Shown here: positions 24,736-33,500 of the stretch, piece by piece
How positions within the stretch are numbered: position 1 is the stretch's first letter
Layout: the number at the start of each line of letters is the position of its first letter
Source: Aequorivita viscosa
GTDB taxonomy: Bacteria > Bacteroidota > Bacteroidia > Flavobacteriales > Flavobacteriaceae
Direction of reading: 5' to 3'
NCBI RefSeq assembly: GCF_900106795.1
Contig: NZ_FNNS01000008.1
Coordinates: 1-64,000 of the forward strand
Length of the DNA stretch: 64,000 nt
Notes under the pieces: model-generated
The model's database searches: none
Told to the model about the DNA's origin: nothing
The model's input: the letters and a program-made list of their open reading frames with translations, nothing else
Program-made: the position numbers and the translations under genes

Positions 24736-26367
24736 CTATATATTGGAAATATAGGCGCTCAGGCTCATTTCTTCAGGGATGTTTAGTTTTTTGCTAATTC
24801 GTTCTTTTCGTTTTCTACACGACTGTGGAGTAATATTTAGAAGTGAAGCAATCTCATTATTACTTAAATTCATATAGAGATAGATTACAAAACGAATATC
24901 CTGTTGAGTCAATTGTGGATGTAACTGGAGAAGTCTGTTAGTGAAATCGGGATTCACTTCCTCAAAATGACTAAAGAAACTATCTAATTGTGGGTTTTTC
25001 TTTAAGTGTTTACTCAATTCCTTTATCTGAGTCAGAATTTCTGGTTGGGCCTTTATCTGAGGATTTACCGTCAAGACATCCACAACTTCTTGAATTAATT
25101 CATTTCTACTAGACAGGTATAGCGCCTTAGAAGTTAGTTTTCTGTTTTTCTTATCCAATTCATTTCTAAGACGCTCCTGCTCCAAAAGAACTTGAGTTTG
25201 TTGTTCGCGTACTTGCCTTTCTGCCAAAAGTCGCTTGTTTTTTTCCTGCTCTAATTCCAGTTCAGAAATTTTCTTGCGTTGTTTGTGGCGTGCTAGATAA
25301 CTTAGGAATATCCAAACTAACAAAATCAGTAATAACCCAACACTAATAGTAACTGCATAAAAAAAACGTCTTTCTTTTTGTAACAATTTCCGGCTCTCAC
25401 TTAATTCGTGGGCATAATTTTGAAGCTCAAATTTAATTTTGTTGTTTTCATAAAGCGTATTATTTCTGGTTTGCTGAAGAATATCTCTGGATATCAGCAC
25501 ACTGTCTTTAAAAATTAACGCAGCATCGTAATTTCCCAAATTTGCTTGGGCGCGCGAGAGCGCATTGTAAATATCTTCTCTATTCTCTAGGCGAATAGAC
25601 GTATTGCGAGCTTCTTGAGCATAGGCGAGTTCTTTACTTGCATCGCCTTCTTTTTCGGCTATTTGAGATAACAACAGTAAAATAAAAACCCTGTTATCTG
25701 TATTTGCTTCCCCTTTCATTTGTGGCAATAGATTGAGAGCAAAATTTTTTGATTCCCGGTATTTTTCTCTAATAAATAGATTTTCAGCCATAGCAAGATT
25801 CGCCATTAGAACAATATCGGGCTTGTTTTTAACCAGTGGCAAGGCTTCCTGAATGTATTCTAGAGCTGCATCTGGAATATTTAATTTGTTGGAAACCAGC
25901 GCTAGGTTAATGGCATAATAGCCGTGTTTGCTTTTGTCCTGTTGGTCAAAACTAAGCTTATAGGCCTTTTCAAAATATTCCTTTGCCTTAGGAAGCTCAC
26001 TTTCCTGAAAGTATAATATTCCAATATTATTGAGCACAGTAAGTTCATCTTTGGTTTCAAGATGGGCAATGGCTATTTCGTAGGCTTTTAAATAATAATT
26101 TAAGGCTTCTCCAAAATCGGACATTAAATAATAATTGGAGCCCGTATTCAAAATTGCCCTGAATGCAGTTTGATGCCATTGGTTTTCTTCGGCTATAGTC
26201 GACGCTTGAAGGAGCACCTCCAGAGATTGCACGTGTTGTTTTTCAAACATCAGGGCTACTCCTTCTTCTACAAGCTTATCACACTGCTCTTGGTTAATGG
26301 ATTGACCATAACCGAGGGATGCAATAATGAGAAATACGAAGAGTAGATATTTTCTTAAAAAACTCAC
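24736..26367 (-). CDS. Membrane-anchored TPR protein with LuxR-type HTH
   Basis: 543 residues from a GTG start (26367), which gives a signal-like N-terminus (MSFLRKYLLFVFLIIASLGYGQ). TPR repeats (about 30-305, for example EALNYYLKAYEIA and YFQESELPKAKEYFEKAY) lie on the periplasmic side. A transmembrane helix follows at about 335-360 (FFYAVTISVGLLLILLVWIFL), then a coiled coil rich in Glu/Lys/Gln, and a C-terminal HTH (about 480-540: NNEIASLLNITPQSCRKRKERISKKL). This architecture is common in Bacteroidota and couples extracytoplasmic sensing to transcription without a phosphorelay. It lies directly upstream of the two T9SS genes on the same strand, 107 bp away. Confidence 0.9.
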   Translation of the reverse strand: MSFLRKYLLFVFLIIASLGYGQSINQEQCDKLVEEGVALMFEKQHVQSLEVLLQASTIAEENQWHQTAFRAILNTGSNYYLMSDFGEALNYYLKAYEIAIAHLETKDELTVLNNIGILYFQESELPKAKEYFEKAYKLSFDQQDKSKHGYYAINLALVSNKLNIPDAALEYIQEALPLVKNKPDIVLMANLAMAENLFIREKYRESKNFALNLLPQMKGEANTDNRVFILLLLSQIAEKEGDASKELAYAQEARNTSIRLENREDIYNALSRAQANLGNYDAALIFKDSVLISRDILQQTRNNTLYENNKIKFELQNYAHELSESRKLLQKERRFFYAVTISVGLLLILLVWIFLSYLARHKQRKKISELELEQEKNKRLLAERQVREQQTQVLLEQERLRNELDKKNRKLTSKALYLSSRNELIQEVVDVLTVNPQIKAQPEILTQIKELSKHLKKNPQLDSFFSHFEEVNPDFTNRLLQLHPQLTQQDIRFVIYLYMNLSNNEIASLLNITPQSCRKRKERISKKLNIPEEMSLSAYISNI

Positions 26368-26447
26368 GTCAATTTTTTGAGACGAAAATATAAATATTTA
26401 TAACAAGTGCTTCATGTTTTGGAACGACAATGATGTTAAACATTATT

Positions 26448-26507
26448 TCGTTACGACTATGCAGGGTTTGACCTCGGTTTATCCAGCGCGCAGTCGAAGC
26501 ACTCAAC
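26448..26507. repeat. Dispersed intergenic element, copy 2
   Basis: TCGTTACGACTATG...GACCTCGGTTTATCC...GCGCAGTCGAAGCACTC, related over its whole length to 19036-19096. It lies in the 265-bp gap between the divergent regulator and UbiB-like kinase genes. Confidence 0.7.
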
Positions 26508-26632
26508 TTGACATCTAGAATAGCCAGTAAAAACATAATTTTTTATACCACTCCGAGCCGGAAATGCTATAATTTAATTAAAGTTAATTCTATAACACAA
26601 GATTTTTCGTAGCTTTCAGGAAAAACTACATT

Positions 26633-28297
26633 ATGAGTCTATTGCCAGATCAGTACGATAAATACCTTCGCTTTTTTCAGTTTATGATTAAATATTGGAA
26701 TAGTGATGTGTTTTCCATTCCGGAAGAACAAGTTTCAGGGTCTGATAATGATAATAAGCCTGATGAATTTGGTGACAGCCCTGAAGAACTAGCAGAAGAT
26801 TTAAAAGCAATGGGACCTACCTATGTAAAATTAGGGCAATTACTTTCTACCCGTCCAGATTTGCTTCCGCCCCACTTTATGAAAGCTTTAGCTACCCTCC
26901 AAGACGATGTAGAAGTAGTAGATTATCAAGTAATAGAACAAATTTTCAGAGAAGAAATTGGTGTACGTATTTCCAAAGCTTTTGCTTCTTTTGAAAAAGA
27001 ACCGTTAGCGAGTGCCTCCATTGGGCAAGTTCATAAAGCCGTTATGCATTCGGGGAAAGTTGTGGCAGTAAAAATACAACGACCTGGAATTCGAAAACGG
27101 TTTATAGAGGATTTAGATGCTTTAATGGCATTGTCTGAAAAGGCTGAAAAATTTAGTGAAACTGCTCGAAACTATGCTGTTCACGACGTTATTGAAGAGT
27201 TGCGTTATATTCTTTTAAAAGAATTGGATTATACCTTGGAAGCACAAAACCTCAGCACGTTAAAAAGCAATCTTCAAGATTTCCCTAATATCTTTATTCC
27301 TGCGCCTATAAACGACTATTGCTCATCGCGCGTACTCACAATGGAATTTGTGGAAGGTGGAAAAATAACCAAAATCTCTCCACTAAAACGATTGGAAGTT
27401 AATCTCGAACCGCTGGTAGACGACTTGGTTAAAGCATACCTAAGTCAAATAATTGTAGACGGATTTGCACATGCAGATCCGCATCCGGGCAATGTATATC
27501 TCACTCCAGACACAAAAATAGCTTTAATGGACTTGGGAATGGTAGCCAAGTTTAGCGATGAATTGCAGGAAACGATTTTAAAATTAATGATTGGCCTAAG
27601 CAATTACGACAGTGCACGAGTAACGAATATTTTACTCTCTATTAGCACGTATAATGAAAATGATGTGGACTTAGACCTTTTTAGAAAAATGATTGCTCGA
27701 AAAGTGCAAGAAAGTGAAAACCAAAAGGCAAAGGATTTACAAACTGGAAGAACGATTATCGAAATTAATCAAATAGCCGCAAAAGAAGGGATTCATATTC
27801 CTGTTGAACTTAATATACTTGGGAAAATATTATTAAATATGGATCAGATTGTTGCGCACCTTAGCCCTGAGTACGATATGCACAACACGGTTAAGGAGTA
27901 TGTGCATTTGTTGATGCAAAAGCGAATGAAAGACAACCTGAAACCAGCAAATTTGATGGAGTTGTTCTTAGAAATGAAAGAACTGACTGAAAACCTTCCC
28001 TTTCGACTCAATAAATTTACAGAAAACTTAGCTGAAAATAAGATTCGAGTAAAAGTTGATGCTATAGATGAGCATCGTTTTACTGAAGCCTTTCAGAAAG
28101 TAGCAAACCGAATAACGGCAGGTTTAATTATTGCTGCGCTAATTGTAGGTGCCGCAATGTTAGTGCGTGTGCCCAGCTCTTGGACTATTGGCGGCTATCC
28201 TGCCTTTGCCTTTTTTCTATTTATTATCGCTGCAATTATCGGACTTTACCTCTTGTATCAAATTCTAATCAAAGACGAAATGAAACGGAAAAAGTAA
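26633..28297 (+). CDS. AarF/ABC1/UbiB-family kinase-like protein
   Basis: 554 residues. It carries the atypical-kinase hallmarks: the KxGQ motif in GPTYVKLGQLLSTRPDLLPP, ASASIGQVHKAV (the Ala-rich loop), catalytic lysine in VVAVKIQRPG, HADPHPGNVYL, and the metal-binding stretch IALMDLGMV. Two C-terminal transmembrane helices (about 500-550: AGLIIAALIVGAAMLV and FAFFLFIIAAIIGLYLLY) anchor it in the inner membrane. UbiB proteins support isoprenoid-quinone synthesis; flavobacteria use menaquinone, so here a menaquinone or lipid role is inferred. It is a single gene between two dispersed repeats. Confidence 0.93.
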   Translation: MSLLPDQYDKYLRFFQFMIKYWNSDVFSIPEEQVSGSDNDNKPDEFGDSPEELAEDLKAMGPTYVKLGQLLSTRPDLLPPHFMKALATLQDDVEVVDYQVIEQIFREEIGVRISKAFASFEKEPLASASIGQVHKAVMHSGKVVAVKIQRPGIRKRFIEDLDALMALSEKAEKFSETARNYAVHDVIEELRYILLKELDYTLEAQNLSTLKSNLQDFPNIFIPAPINDYCSSRVLTMEFVEGGKITKISPLKRLEVNLEPLVDDLVKAYLSQIIVDGFAHADPHPGNVYLTPDTKIALMDLGMVAKFSDELQETILKLMIGLSNYDSARVTNILLSISTYNENDVDLDLFRKMIARKVQESENQKAKDLQTGRTIIEINQIAAKEGIHIPVELNILGKILLNMDQIVAHLSPEYDMHNTVKEYVHLLMQKRMKDNLKPANLMELFLEMKELTENLPFRLNKFTENLAENKIRVKVDAIDEHRFTEAFQKVANRITAGLIIAALIVGAAMLVRVPSSWTIGGYPAFAFFLFIIAAIIGLYLLYQILIKDEMKRKK

Positions 28298-28317
28298 TTT
28301 GCATTTAAAAATTGAAA

Positions 28318-28378
28318 TGGTTTTAACCATAGGGGAGTCGACCTTTGTTTACCCTGAGCGCAGCCAAAGGTCTCACCT
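28318..28378. repeat. Dispersed intergenic element, copy 3 (best palindrome)
   Basis: Contains GACCTTTG (28340-28347) and CAAAGGTC (28365-28372), a perfect 8-bp stem around TTTACCCTGAGCGCAGC. The flank GGTTTTAACCATAGGGG corresponds to the flanks of copies 1 and 2. It may also act as a transcription end signal between the convergent UbiB-like and DUF5686 genes. Confidence 0.72.
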
Positions 28379-28411
28379 TACCATTTGGAATAACACTTTA
28401 CAAGCTTCAAC

Positions 28412-30901
28412 CTATATTCCCAGAATATTTAAGAACTTTAAACCGAGTACAATTTCGCTGTCGCTCTTTCCGCTGTAAAAAGAGCGAACATAATCTACAC
28501 GAACCATTCTGAATTTTCCAATCCCGATGTTATCTAGACCCACAGAAAATTCGGAGTAAGGTTTTCGTTCCTCAATACTTAAATAATGCGCACCTACAAC
28601 TAAGTTTAGGTTAAGCGTATTGATTCCTGGGATTTTACCTAATATCCACCCACGGAAGTTATGTTCAAGGTGTCCTTCAAAATAGGCTTGTCTGGTACTG
28701 TATTCGTAACTGTGCAAAAGATTGAATATATTTATATATGTTCTGGTTGTTCCTAACCAAGTTTCATCTCCGTTAAAATGCTTGAAATCGACAAAGGAAA
28801 TTCCATCGCTATTTACAAAGCCACCACCTTTAAATAAATATGAAAAGCTTCCCTTATTTCCGAAAGTAACTGACTGCCCTAGCCTTCCTTCAAATTGTGT
28901 AAATTCATATTGTTTTTTAGATGGAAAACTTCCGTTGGTTACCACTAAATTAAATTCAGGATATTTTTCATTATCTACGCTGTATCGGTAATCTGGATTA
29001 GAGAAATATTGCTGTGCAAAGTTTATTTTAATTCGAAATTTACTTTTTAAAATATTGTGTTCTTCAATAGCCGCACTATTAAAATTATCTGGTGCCAACG
29101 GATCGTTACTGGTATAGTGCTGGTTTTTATGCTGTATAAAAACGTAATCGGAATTGTTAAACAACGGCTGTCTGTTTTCATAACTCACACGTCCATATAA
29201 ATGTAAACCATTAAAAACCTCCTGTCCGTATGCTATTTGTGCAAAATTAAGTTCATACAGCTTCATATGGTTATTCTCATAAAGAAGCGTTGAAACAGTA
29301 TTCTTAATAGGTGAAATTGGTTTAGAATCGTTAAATTGTGTAGGCTTACTTCCTCCCGAAATAGCAATTGTCTGCTTATTCACTTGGTTAAAAACACGAA
29401 TTACACTACCATTTACTCTAAATCGATCTTCCGAAAGCCCATAATTTCCAACTAGTTTGGCAGTAAGGGTATTGGTACGCTTTTTATTGTACCATTTATT
29501 AAAACTAAGCGCTACATTATCATTCCAACCTTGTACGGTGTTGAAATTAATTACTGGTAGCAAGCCTTCATAGTTAAAAAACCATTGTTCGTATAAATTT
29601 TGATATTTATAACCAAAGAAAGGGCTAAGTAAATCTGGTTTATTACCCACATCATCCAACGAATCTAAATAGGGCTTTGTTTGACGTAAATCTTGAATTT
29701 TCTCTCTTCTTATATAATCAAATGATTCTTCTGCAGACAAAGGTACTGGGCGCATTTCTTTCCAAAATTTGTTATCTCTATCGTAGGCCTGAGGAAGAAA
29801 AGAGATTACTTCATTCGTAAAAGAATTTTTATCGAATTTGGGGGTAAAATTGTAATTGCTATAAACACCGAGCGCACTACCTTCACCATCAATTCCCAAT
29901 AGGCCAAAATCAAACTCAATGGTTTGCAGCATTTTTACCCAAAAGTTATTTTCTACATCAAACTTAAAGCTCTGTTTCACTTCTAATGTATTAAAGAATG
30001 GAATCTGAAGCTCACTGCCCGTAGTGTAAAGATCTACGCCGTATAATTGCCAATCGTTTTCGACAATATAAATATAGCCTTGCCAAACTCTTTCATAGGG
30101 TCGTCGTGGAATTACTTGAATTTTATTAATCAATTTAGACCCTTCATAAAAAACGCCTTCAAGTTTGTACTTATAATAATGTAACGCAGTGCTAGCTATA
30201 GGAGACAGTAACGGTATCCTGAAAACCACATTATCTTCATAAAACGAAAAATTCAAACTTTCGGCATTGTTAATGCGAAAACCGTTGTCGTTCCCTATTT
30301 CGTTGCTTGCTATTATTTTTTCTATAAACTTATCTGGTTTTTGGAAGGATATTTCTGAAATGTTTTCAGCTAGATAAATACTTCCCGAACGAGTAGAATC
30401 TAACGAACCTTCAAAATCACTTATTTTTTGACCGAATAATTTTTCAGGCACGTTTTTCATTTTCAACATGCCTCTAGAGTAAAAATGAGCTGTGTACTCG
30501 CTTAAGTTCTTAAGATTTTCTTTCTGTTTTTCGACGGTTTTTCGAATGATGCGATAAGCCGGGTCTTCTTCTGAACTCAGCACTACTTCATCTAATGCTG
30601 TGGTTTCTTCTTCTAAAACTACATTTAGAACGTATGGAAATGACGTTGGAGCAATGTTATATGAAACTGTTTTGTAACCCAAAGCCTTGAAACTGATTTT
30701 ATATTCATTGTATTTTTGAGTTTTTGGCAGCGTTAACGAATAATCTCCGTCATCATTTGAAGAAGTTCCAGAATAGCTTTTCTGAAGATAAATGGTTACA
30801 TACGACAAAGGCTCACCTGCAGTGTTTGTAATGTTTCCGACAATTTGTGCCGAAACAGTAGTTGAAAGAAAGAAAACAAACAATATTAGGTTCCACCGCA
30901 T
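28412..30901 (-). CDS. DUF5686 outer-membrane protein with carboxypeptidase-like regulatory domain
   Basis: 829 residues with a signal peptide (MRWNLILFVFFLSTTVSAQ). An N-terminal CarboxypepD_reg-like beta-sandwich (about 20-100: IVGNITNTAGEPLSYVTIYL, then GTSSNDDGDYSLTLP) precedes the long DUF5686 region (about 120-829), whose many amphipathic strands suggest a TonB-receptor-like barrel without a visible plug. It ends LGLKFLNILGI, without the usual terminal aromatic. Such proteins are abundant in Bacteroidota; the transported or bound substrate is unknown. A TATTTTTG box (30937-30930, minus) lies 29 bp upstream. It appears monocistronic. Confidence 0.9.
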   Translation of the reverse strand: MRWNLILFVFFLSTTVSAQIVGNITNTAGEPLSYVTIYLQKSYSGTSSNDDGDYSLTLPKTQKYNEYKISFKALGYKTVSYNIAPTSFPYVLNVVLEEETTALDEVVLSSEEDPAYRIIRKTVEKQKENLKNLSEYTAHFYSRGMLKMKNVPEKLFGQKISDFEGSLDSTRSGSIYLAENISEISFQKPDKFIEKIIASNEIGNDNGFRINNAESLNFSFYEDNVVFRIPLLSPIASTALHYYKYKLEGVFYEGSKLINKIQVIPRRPYERVWQGYIYIVENDWQLYGVDLYTTGSELQIPFFNTLEVKQSFKFDVENNFWVKMLQTIEFDFGLLGIDGEGSALGVYSNYNFTPKFDKNSFTNEVISFLPQAYDRDNKFWKEMRPVPLSAEESFDYIRREKIQDLRQTKPYLDSLDDVGNKPDLLSPFFGYKYQNLYEQWFFNYEGLLPVINFNTVQGWNDNVALSFNKWYNKKRTNTLTAKLVGNYGLSEDRFRVNGSVIRVFNQVNKQTIAISGGSKPTQFNDSKPISPIKNTVSTLLYENNHMKLYELNFAQIAYGQEVFNGLHLYGRVSYENRQPLFNNSDYVFIQHKNQHYTSNDPLAPDNFNSAAIEEHNILKSKFRIKINFAQQYFSNPDYRYSVDNEKYPEFNLVVTNGSFPSKKQYEFTQFEGRLGQSVTFGNKGSFSYLFKGGGFVNSDGISFVDFKHFNGDETWLGTTRTYINIFNLLHSYEYSTRQAYFEGHLEHNFRGWILGKIPGINTLNLNLVVGAHYLSIEERKPYSEFSVGLDNIGIGKFRMVRVDYVRSFYSGKSDSEIVLGLKFLNILGI

Positions 30902-30929
30902 ATTAGGGCTTTAGATGCCTATAAAGATG

Positions 30930-30937
30930 CAAAAATA
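30930..30937 (-). promoter_or_regulatory. -7 element of the DUF5686 gene
   Basis: Minus strand TATTTTTG followed by CATC, 29 bp before the ATG. The -33 region (CTTCACTTCC) is a poor match. Confidence 0.55.
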
Positions 30938-31022
30938 AATTTAAGAAGTTGGAAGTGAAGTTTTTTATTGAGTAAATGATTTATAAGTTATAAGTTATGA
31001 AAAATAAATTTTACTTTCCTTT

Positions 31023-31058
31023 CTCAAAACTGAAAACCAAATACATATCACCAATTTA
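31023..31058. repeat. Dispersed CTCAAAACTGAAAACC repeat, copy 1
   Basis: A 36-bp segment nearly identical (two differences) to 62314-62349. Both copies are followed by degenerate ACTGACTACTG-like stretches. It lies in the gap upstream of the DUF5686 gene and downstream of xth. Confidence 0.75.
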
Positions 31059-31108
31059 TACTGATGACTGCGGCTACGACTGAAAACTGACTACTCCAAA
31101 CTGACTCA

Positions 31109-31873
31109 CTAAAAACTCGTTTCCAACTGTACAGGGCAATGGTCAGAGCCGTAATACTGAGATAGAATTTCCACGTTCTTTATCTTTTCTATTAAGGATT
31201 TGCTTACAAGGAAATAGTCTATCCGCCAGCCAGTGTTGCGCTCACGAGATTTAAATCGATAACTCCAATAGGTATAGGCCACCTCCTCTGGATGAAAATG
31301 CCGAAACGTATCTACAAAACCAGCGTTAATTAGATTATCCATACCATCAATTTCTATTTGGGTGTACCCTGCAGTTTTATTGTAATTAGATTTATCGTTT
31401 TTAAGGTCTATTGCTCTGTGCGCCACATTTAAATCCCCACAAAGAATAACGGGTTTTGATTTTTCAAGATTTTTTAGGTAATTACGGAAGTCTTTATCCC
31501 ACTTTTTTCTATAATCTAACCGCTCCAATTTTTGACCTGAATTAGGCACATAAACATTGACCAAATAAAAATCTTCAAATTCGGCACATTGCACCCTTCC
31601 TTCTGTATCGTGTTCTGCCACTCCCATGTCGTTTGTAACTGAGAGTGGTTTAGTCTTACTCAAAATTGCTGTTCCCGAATATCCCTTTTGCTCTGCCGAG
31701 TTAAAAAACTGATGATATTGGGTTAGATCTGCCAACGCTTTTTCAACCTCAGCATCTTGCGCCTTTGTTTCTTGAAGACATATAATATCAGGTTCTATTT
31801 TTGAAATATCTTCAAAGAAGTCTTTTTTTATTATTGCCCTAATACCATTTATATTCCAAGAAACTATTTTCAT
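31109..31873 (-). CDS. xth: Exodeoxyribonuclease III
   Basis: AP endonuclease and 3'-5' exonuclease of base-excision repair. 254 residues of the EEP fold with all catalytic blocks: MKIVSWNINGIRA, CLQETKAQD (metal Glu), YVPNSGQKLERLDYR, GDLNVAHRAIDL, RIDYFLVSKSL and the final GSDHCPV with the catalytic His. Length is normal. It ends close to a dispersed repeat; the 5' flank (31874-31952) separates it from the chelatase-like gene on the same strand. Confidence 0.96.
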   Translation of the reverse strand: MKIVSWNINGIRAIIKKDFFEDISKIEPDIICLQETKAQDAEVEKALADLTQYHQFFNSAEQKGYSGTAILSKTKPLSVTNDMGVAEHDTEGRVQCAEFEDFYLVNVYVPNSGQKLERLDYRKKWDKDFRNYLKNLEKSKPVILCGDLNVAHRAIDLKNDKSNYNKTAGYTQIEIDGMDNLINAGFVDTFRHFHPEEVAYTYWSYRFKSRERNTGWRIDYFLVSKSLIEKIKNVEILSQYYGSDHCPVQLETSF

Positions 31874-31952
31874 AATGCAGATGGATTTGCTTTTTAACCA
31901 ATTAACAATTTGTGATTAACTATTTTTCTCTTCTAAATTTTATTATAAGCTA

Positions 31953-33416
31953 TTACAGCCCGCTAATAAAACTACCATACAAATCTCTAAAATGTAGCCC
32001 ATTTCCCAAACTCATTCTACTTAACTTTTTATTTTCGGCTAAAGCCCAAAGAATTACTTCTTTAAGGAAATAACTATCCTCTTTTGTGGTCTCGGGTTGA
32101 TATTTGTCTATTAGTTGCTGCAATGGAATTATTCTATCCAATTCATTTTTGTATTCAGAATCTGAATATGCGTCGAGCAATTCGAAATCATTTTCTTCAA
32201 AGAACCACGCAACAATTTCGGCATACGGATCTTGATCATCCTGCTTGCTGAGTTTTTCAATTTTAGGAAACTTTTGTAAGAATATTGTGTTTACCGCATC
32301 CACAATTAATTGCTGGGCAACTTGCGAAACCCCTTCTTGTTCTCCTTCATAAACCAATTCTACCTTTCCTGTAATTGCAGGCACTACGCCTACAAAATCG
32401 CCTAATCTCACTGTAGTTTTTTCGTCGCCGTTTTGTAGTCCTCTTCTTTCGGCAGTACTTATTAGGTTTTCGAAGGCAGTAATACTCATACGTGCACTAA
32501 CCCCACTTTTGGCATCTATAAAATCATTTTCGCGTGCTTCAAAACTTATCTGTTCTAAAATATCCCGAGCTAAATCTGGAACATAAATATTCGATTTTTC
32601 CTCCATAGCTTCTGCTGTTTCTTGTTCGGTAATCGCTCTGGCAGTTGTTATATCGTCGGGGTAGTGCGTTAATATTTGTGAGCCAATCCTATCTTTTAGC
32701 GGCGTTACGATGCTACCTCTGTTTGTGTAGTCTTCGGGGTTTGCTGTAAATACAAATTGAATATCTAATGGCAATCGCAATGCAAATCCGCGAATCTGTA
32801 CATCACCTTCCTGAAGAATATTAAAAAGTGCCACCTGAATTCTGGGTTGCAAATCTGGTAATTCATTTATAACAAAAATACAACGGTTACTTCGAGGAAT
32901 CATCCCGAAATGAATTACACGATCATCGGCATAATTCAATTTTAGGTTTGCTGCCTTTATAGGATCAACATCGCCAATAATATCGGCCACTGTTACATCG
33001 GGTGTGGCTAATTTTTCTGAAAAACGACTATTACGGTGCAACCAGTCTATTGGTGTGTCATCTCCTTTTTCTTCCATTAGGTTTTTCGCATAACGGGAAA
33101 TTGGTGCAAAGGGATCGTCATTCACTTCACTCCCTTCTACAATTGGAATGTATTCGTCTAACAAGCCCACCATCTGGCGCGCCAATCGCGTTTTTGCCTG
33201 CCCGCGAAGTCCGAGCAAATTAATATTGTGTTTTGAAAGAATCGCACGTTCCAATTCTGGAATGACTGTCAGTTCATAACCATGGATACCCACAAACGAA
33301 GGCTCCTTCTTCAATATTTTCTGAAGTAAATTTCTACGTAATTCTTCCTTGATTGATTTTGGCTGGTAACCCGCTCTTTTGAGTTCACCGAATGTTTTTA
33401 TGTTTTCTATTTTCAT
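31953..33416 (-). CDS. AAA+ ATPase of the MoxR/magnesium-chelatase I type
   Basis: 487 residues from ATG 33416 (MKIENIKTFGELKRAGYQ). The longer frame to 33461 runs into the intergenic repeat and is rejected. The ATPase core shows a Walker A-like loop GLRGQAKTRLARQMVG, Walker B CIFVINELPDLQPRIQ, sensor stretch FVFTANPEDYTNRGS and PLKDRIGSQIL. The linked VWA gene directly upstream makes this a chelatase-like ATPase/VWA pair, which in other systems inserts metals or remodels protein complexes. No chlorophyll or cobalamin genes are nearby, so Mg chelation is unlikely; a chaperone-like role is inferred. Confidence 0.9.
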   Translation of the reverse strand: MKIENIKTFGELKRAGYQPKSIKEELRRNLLQKILKKEPSFVGIHGYELTVIPELERAILSKHNINLLGLRGQAKTRLARQMVGLLDEYIPIVEGSEVNDDPFAPISRYAKNLMEEKGDDTPIDWLHRNSRFSEKLATPDVTVADIIGDVDPIKAANLKLNYADDRVIHFGMIPRSNRCIFVINELPDLQPRIQVALFNILQEGDVQIRGFALRLPLDIQFVFTANPEDYTNRGSIVTPLKDRIGSQILTHYPDDITTARAITEQETAEAMEEKSNIYVPDLARDILEQISFEARENDFIDAKSGVSARMSITAFENLISTAERRGLQNGDEKTTVRLGDFVGVVPAITGKVELVYEGEQEGVSQVAQQLIVDAVNTIFLQKFPKIEKLSKQDDQDPYAEIVAWFFEENDFELLDAYSDSEYKNELDRIIPLQQLIDKYQPETTKEDSYFLKEVILWALAENKKLSRMSLGNGLHFRDLYGSFISGL

Positions 33417-33433
33417 GCTATTTTTTTTTAATG

Positions 33434-33500
33434 GTACTCTACGCGAGTACAGACAGGTCACGACCTGTCTCTATGCGACCTGTCTGTACGCGACCTGTCT
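33434..33500. repeat. Compact hairpin and 15-bp repeat block between the ATPase and VWA genes
   Basis: GTACTC-TACGC-GAGTAC (33434-33450) is a perfect hairpin. AGACAGGTC-AC-GACCTGTCT (33451-33470) is another. GACCTGTCT then recurs at 33477-33485 and 33492-33500, a 15-bp period. The block fills the gap and stops at the base next to the VWA stop codon. Confidence 0.85.

Noticed and set aside
33434-33500. CRISPR array.
   Set aside because: Units are only 9 bp with 6-bp gaps and no spacers or cas genes are present.
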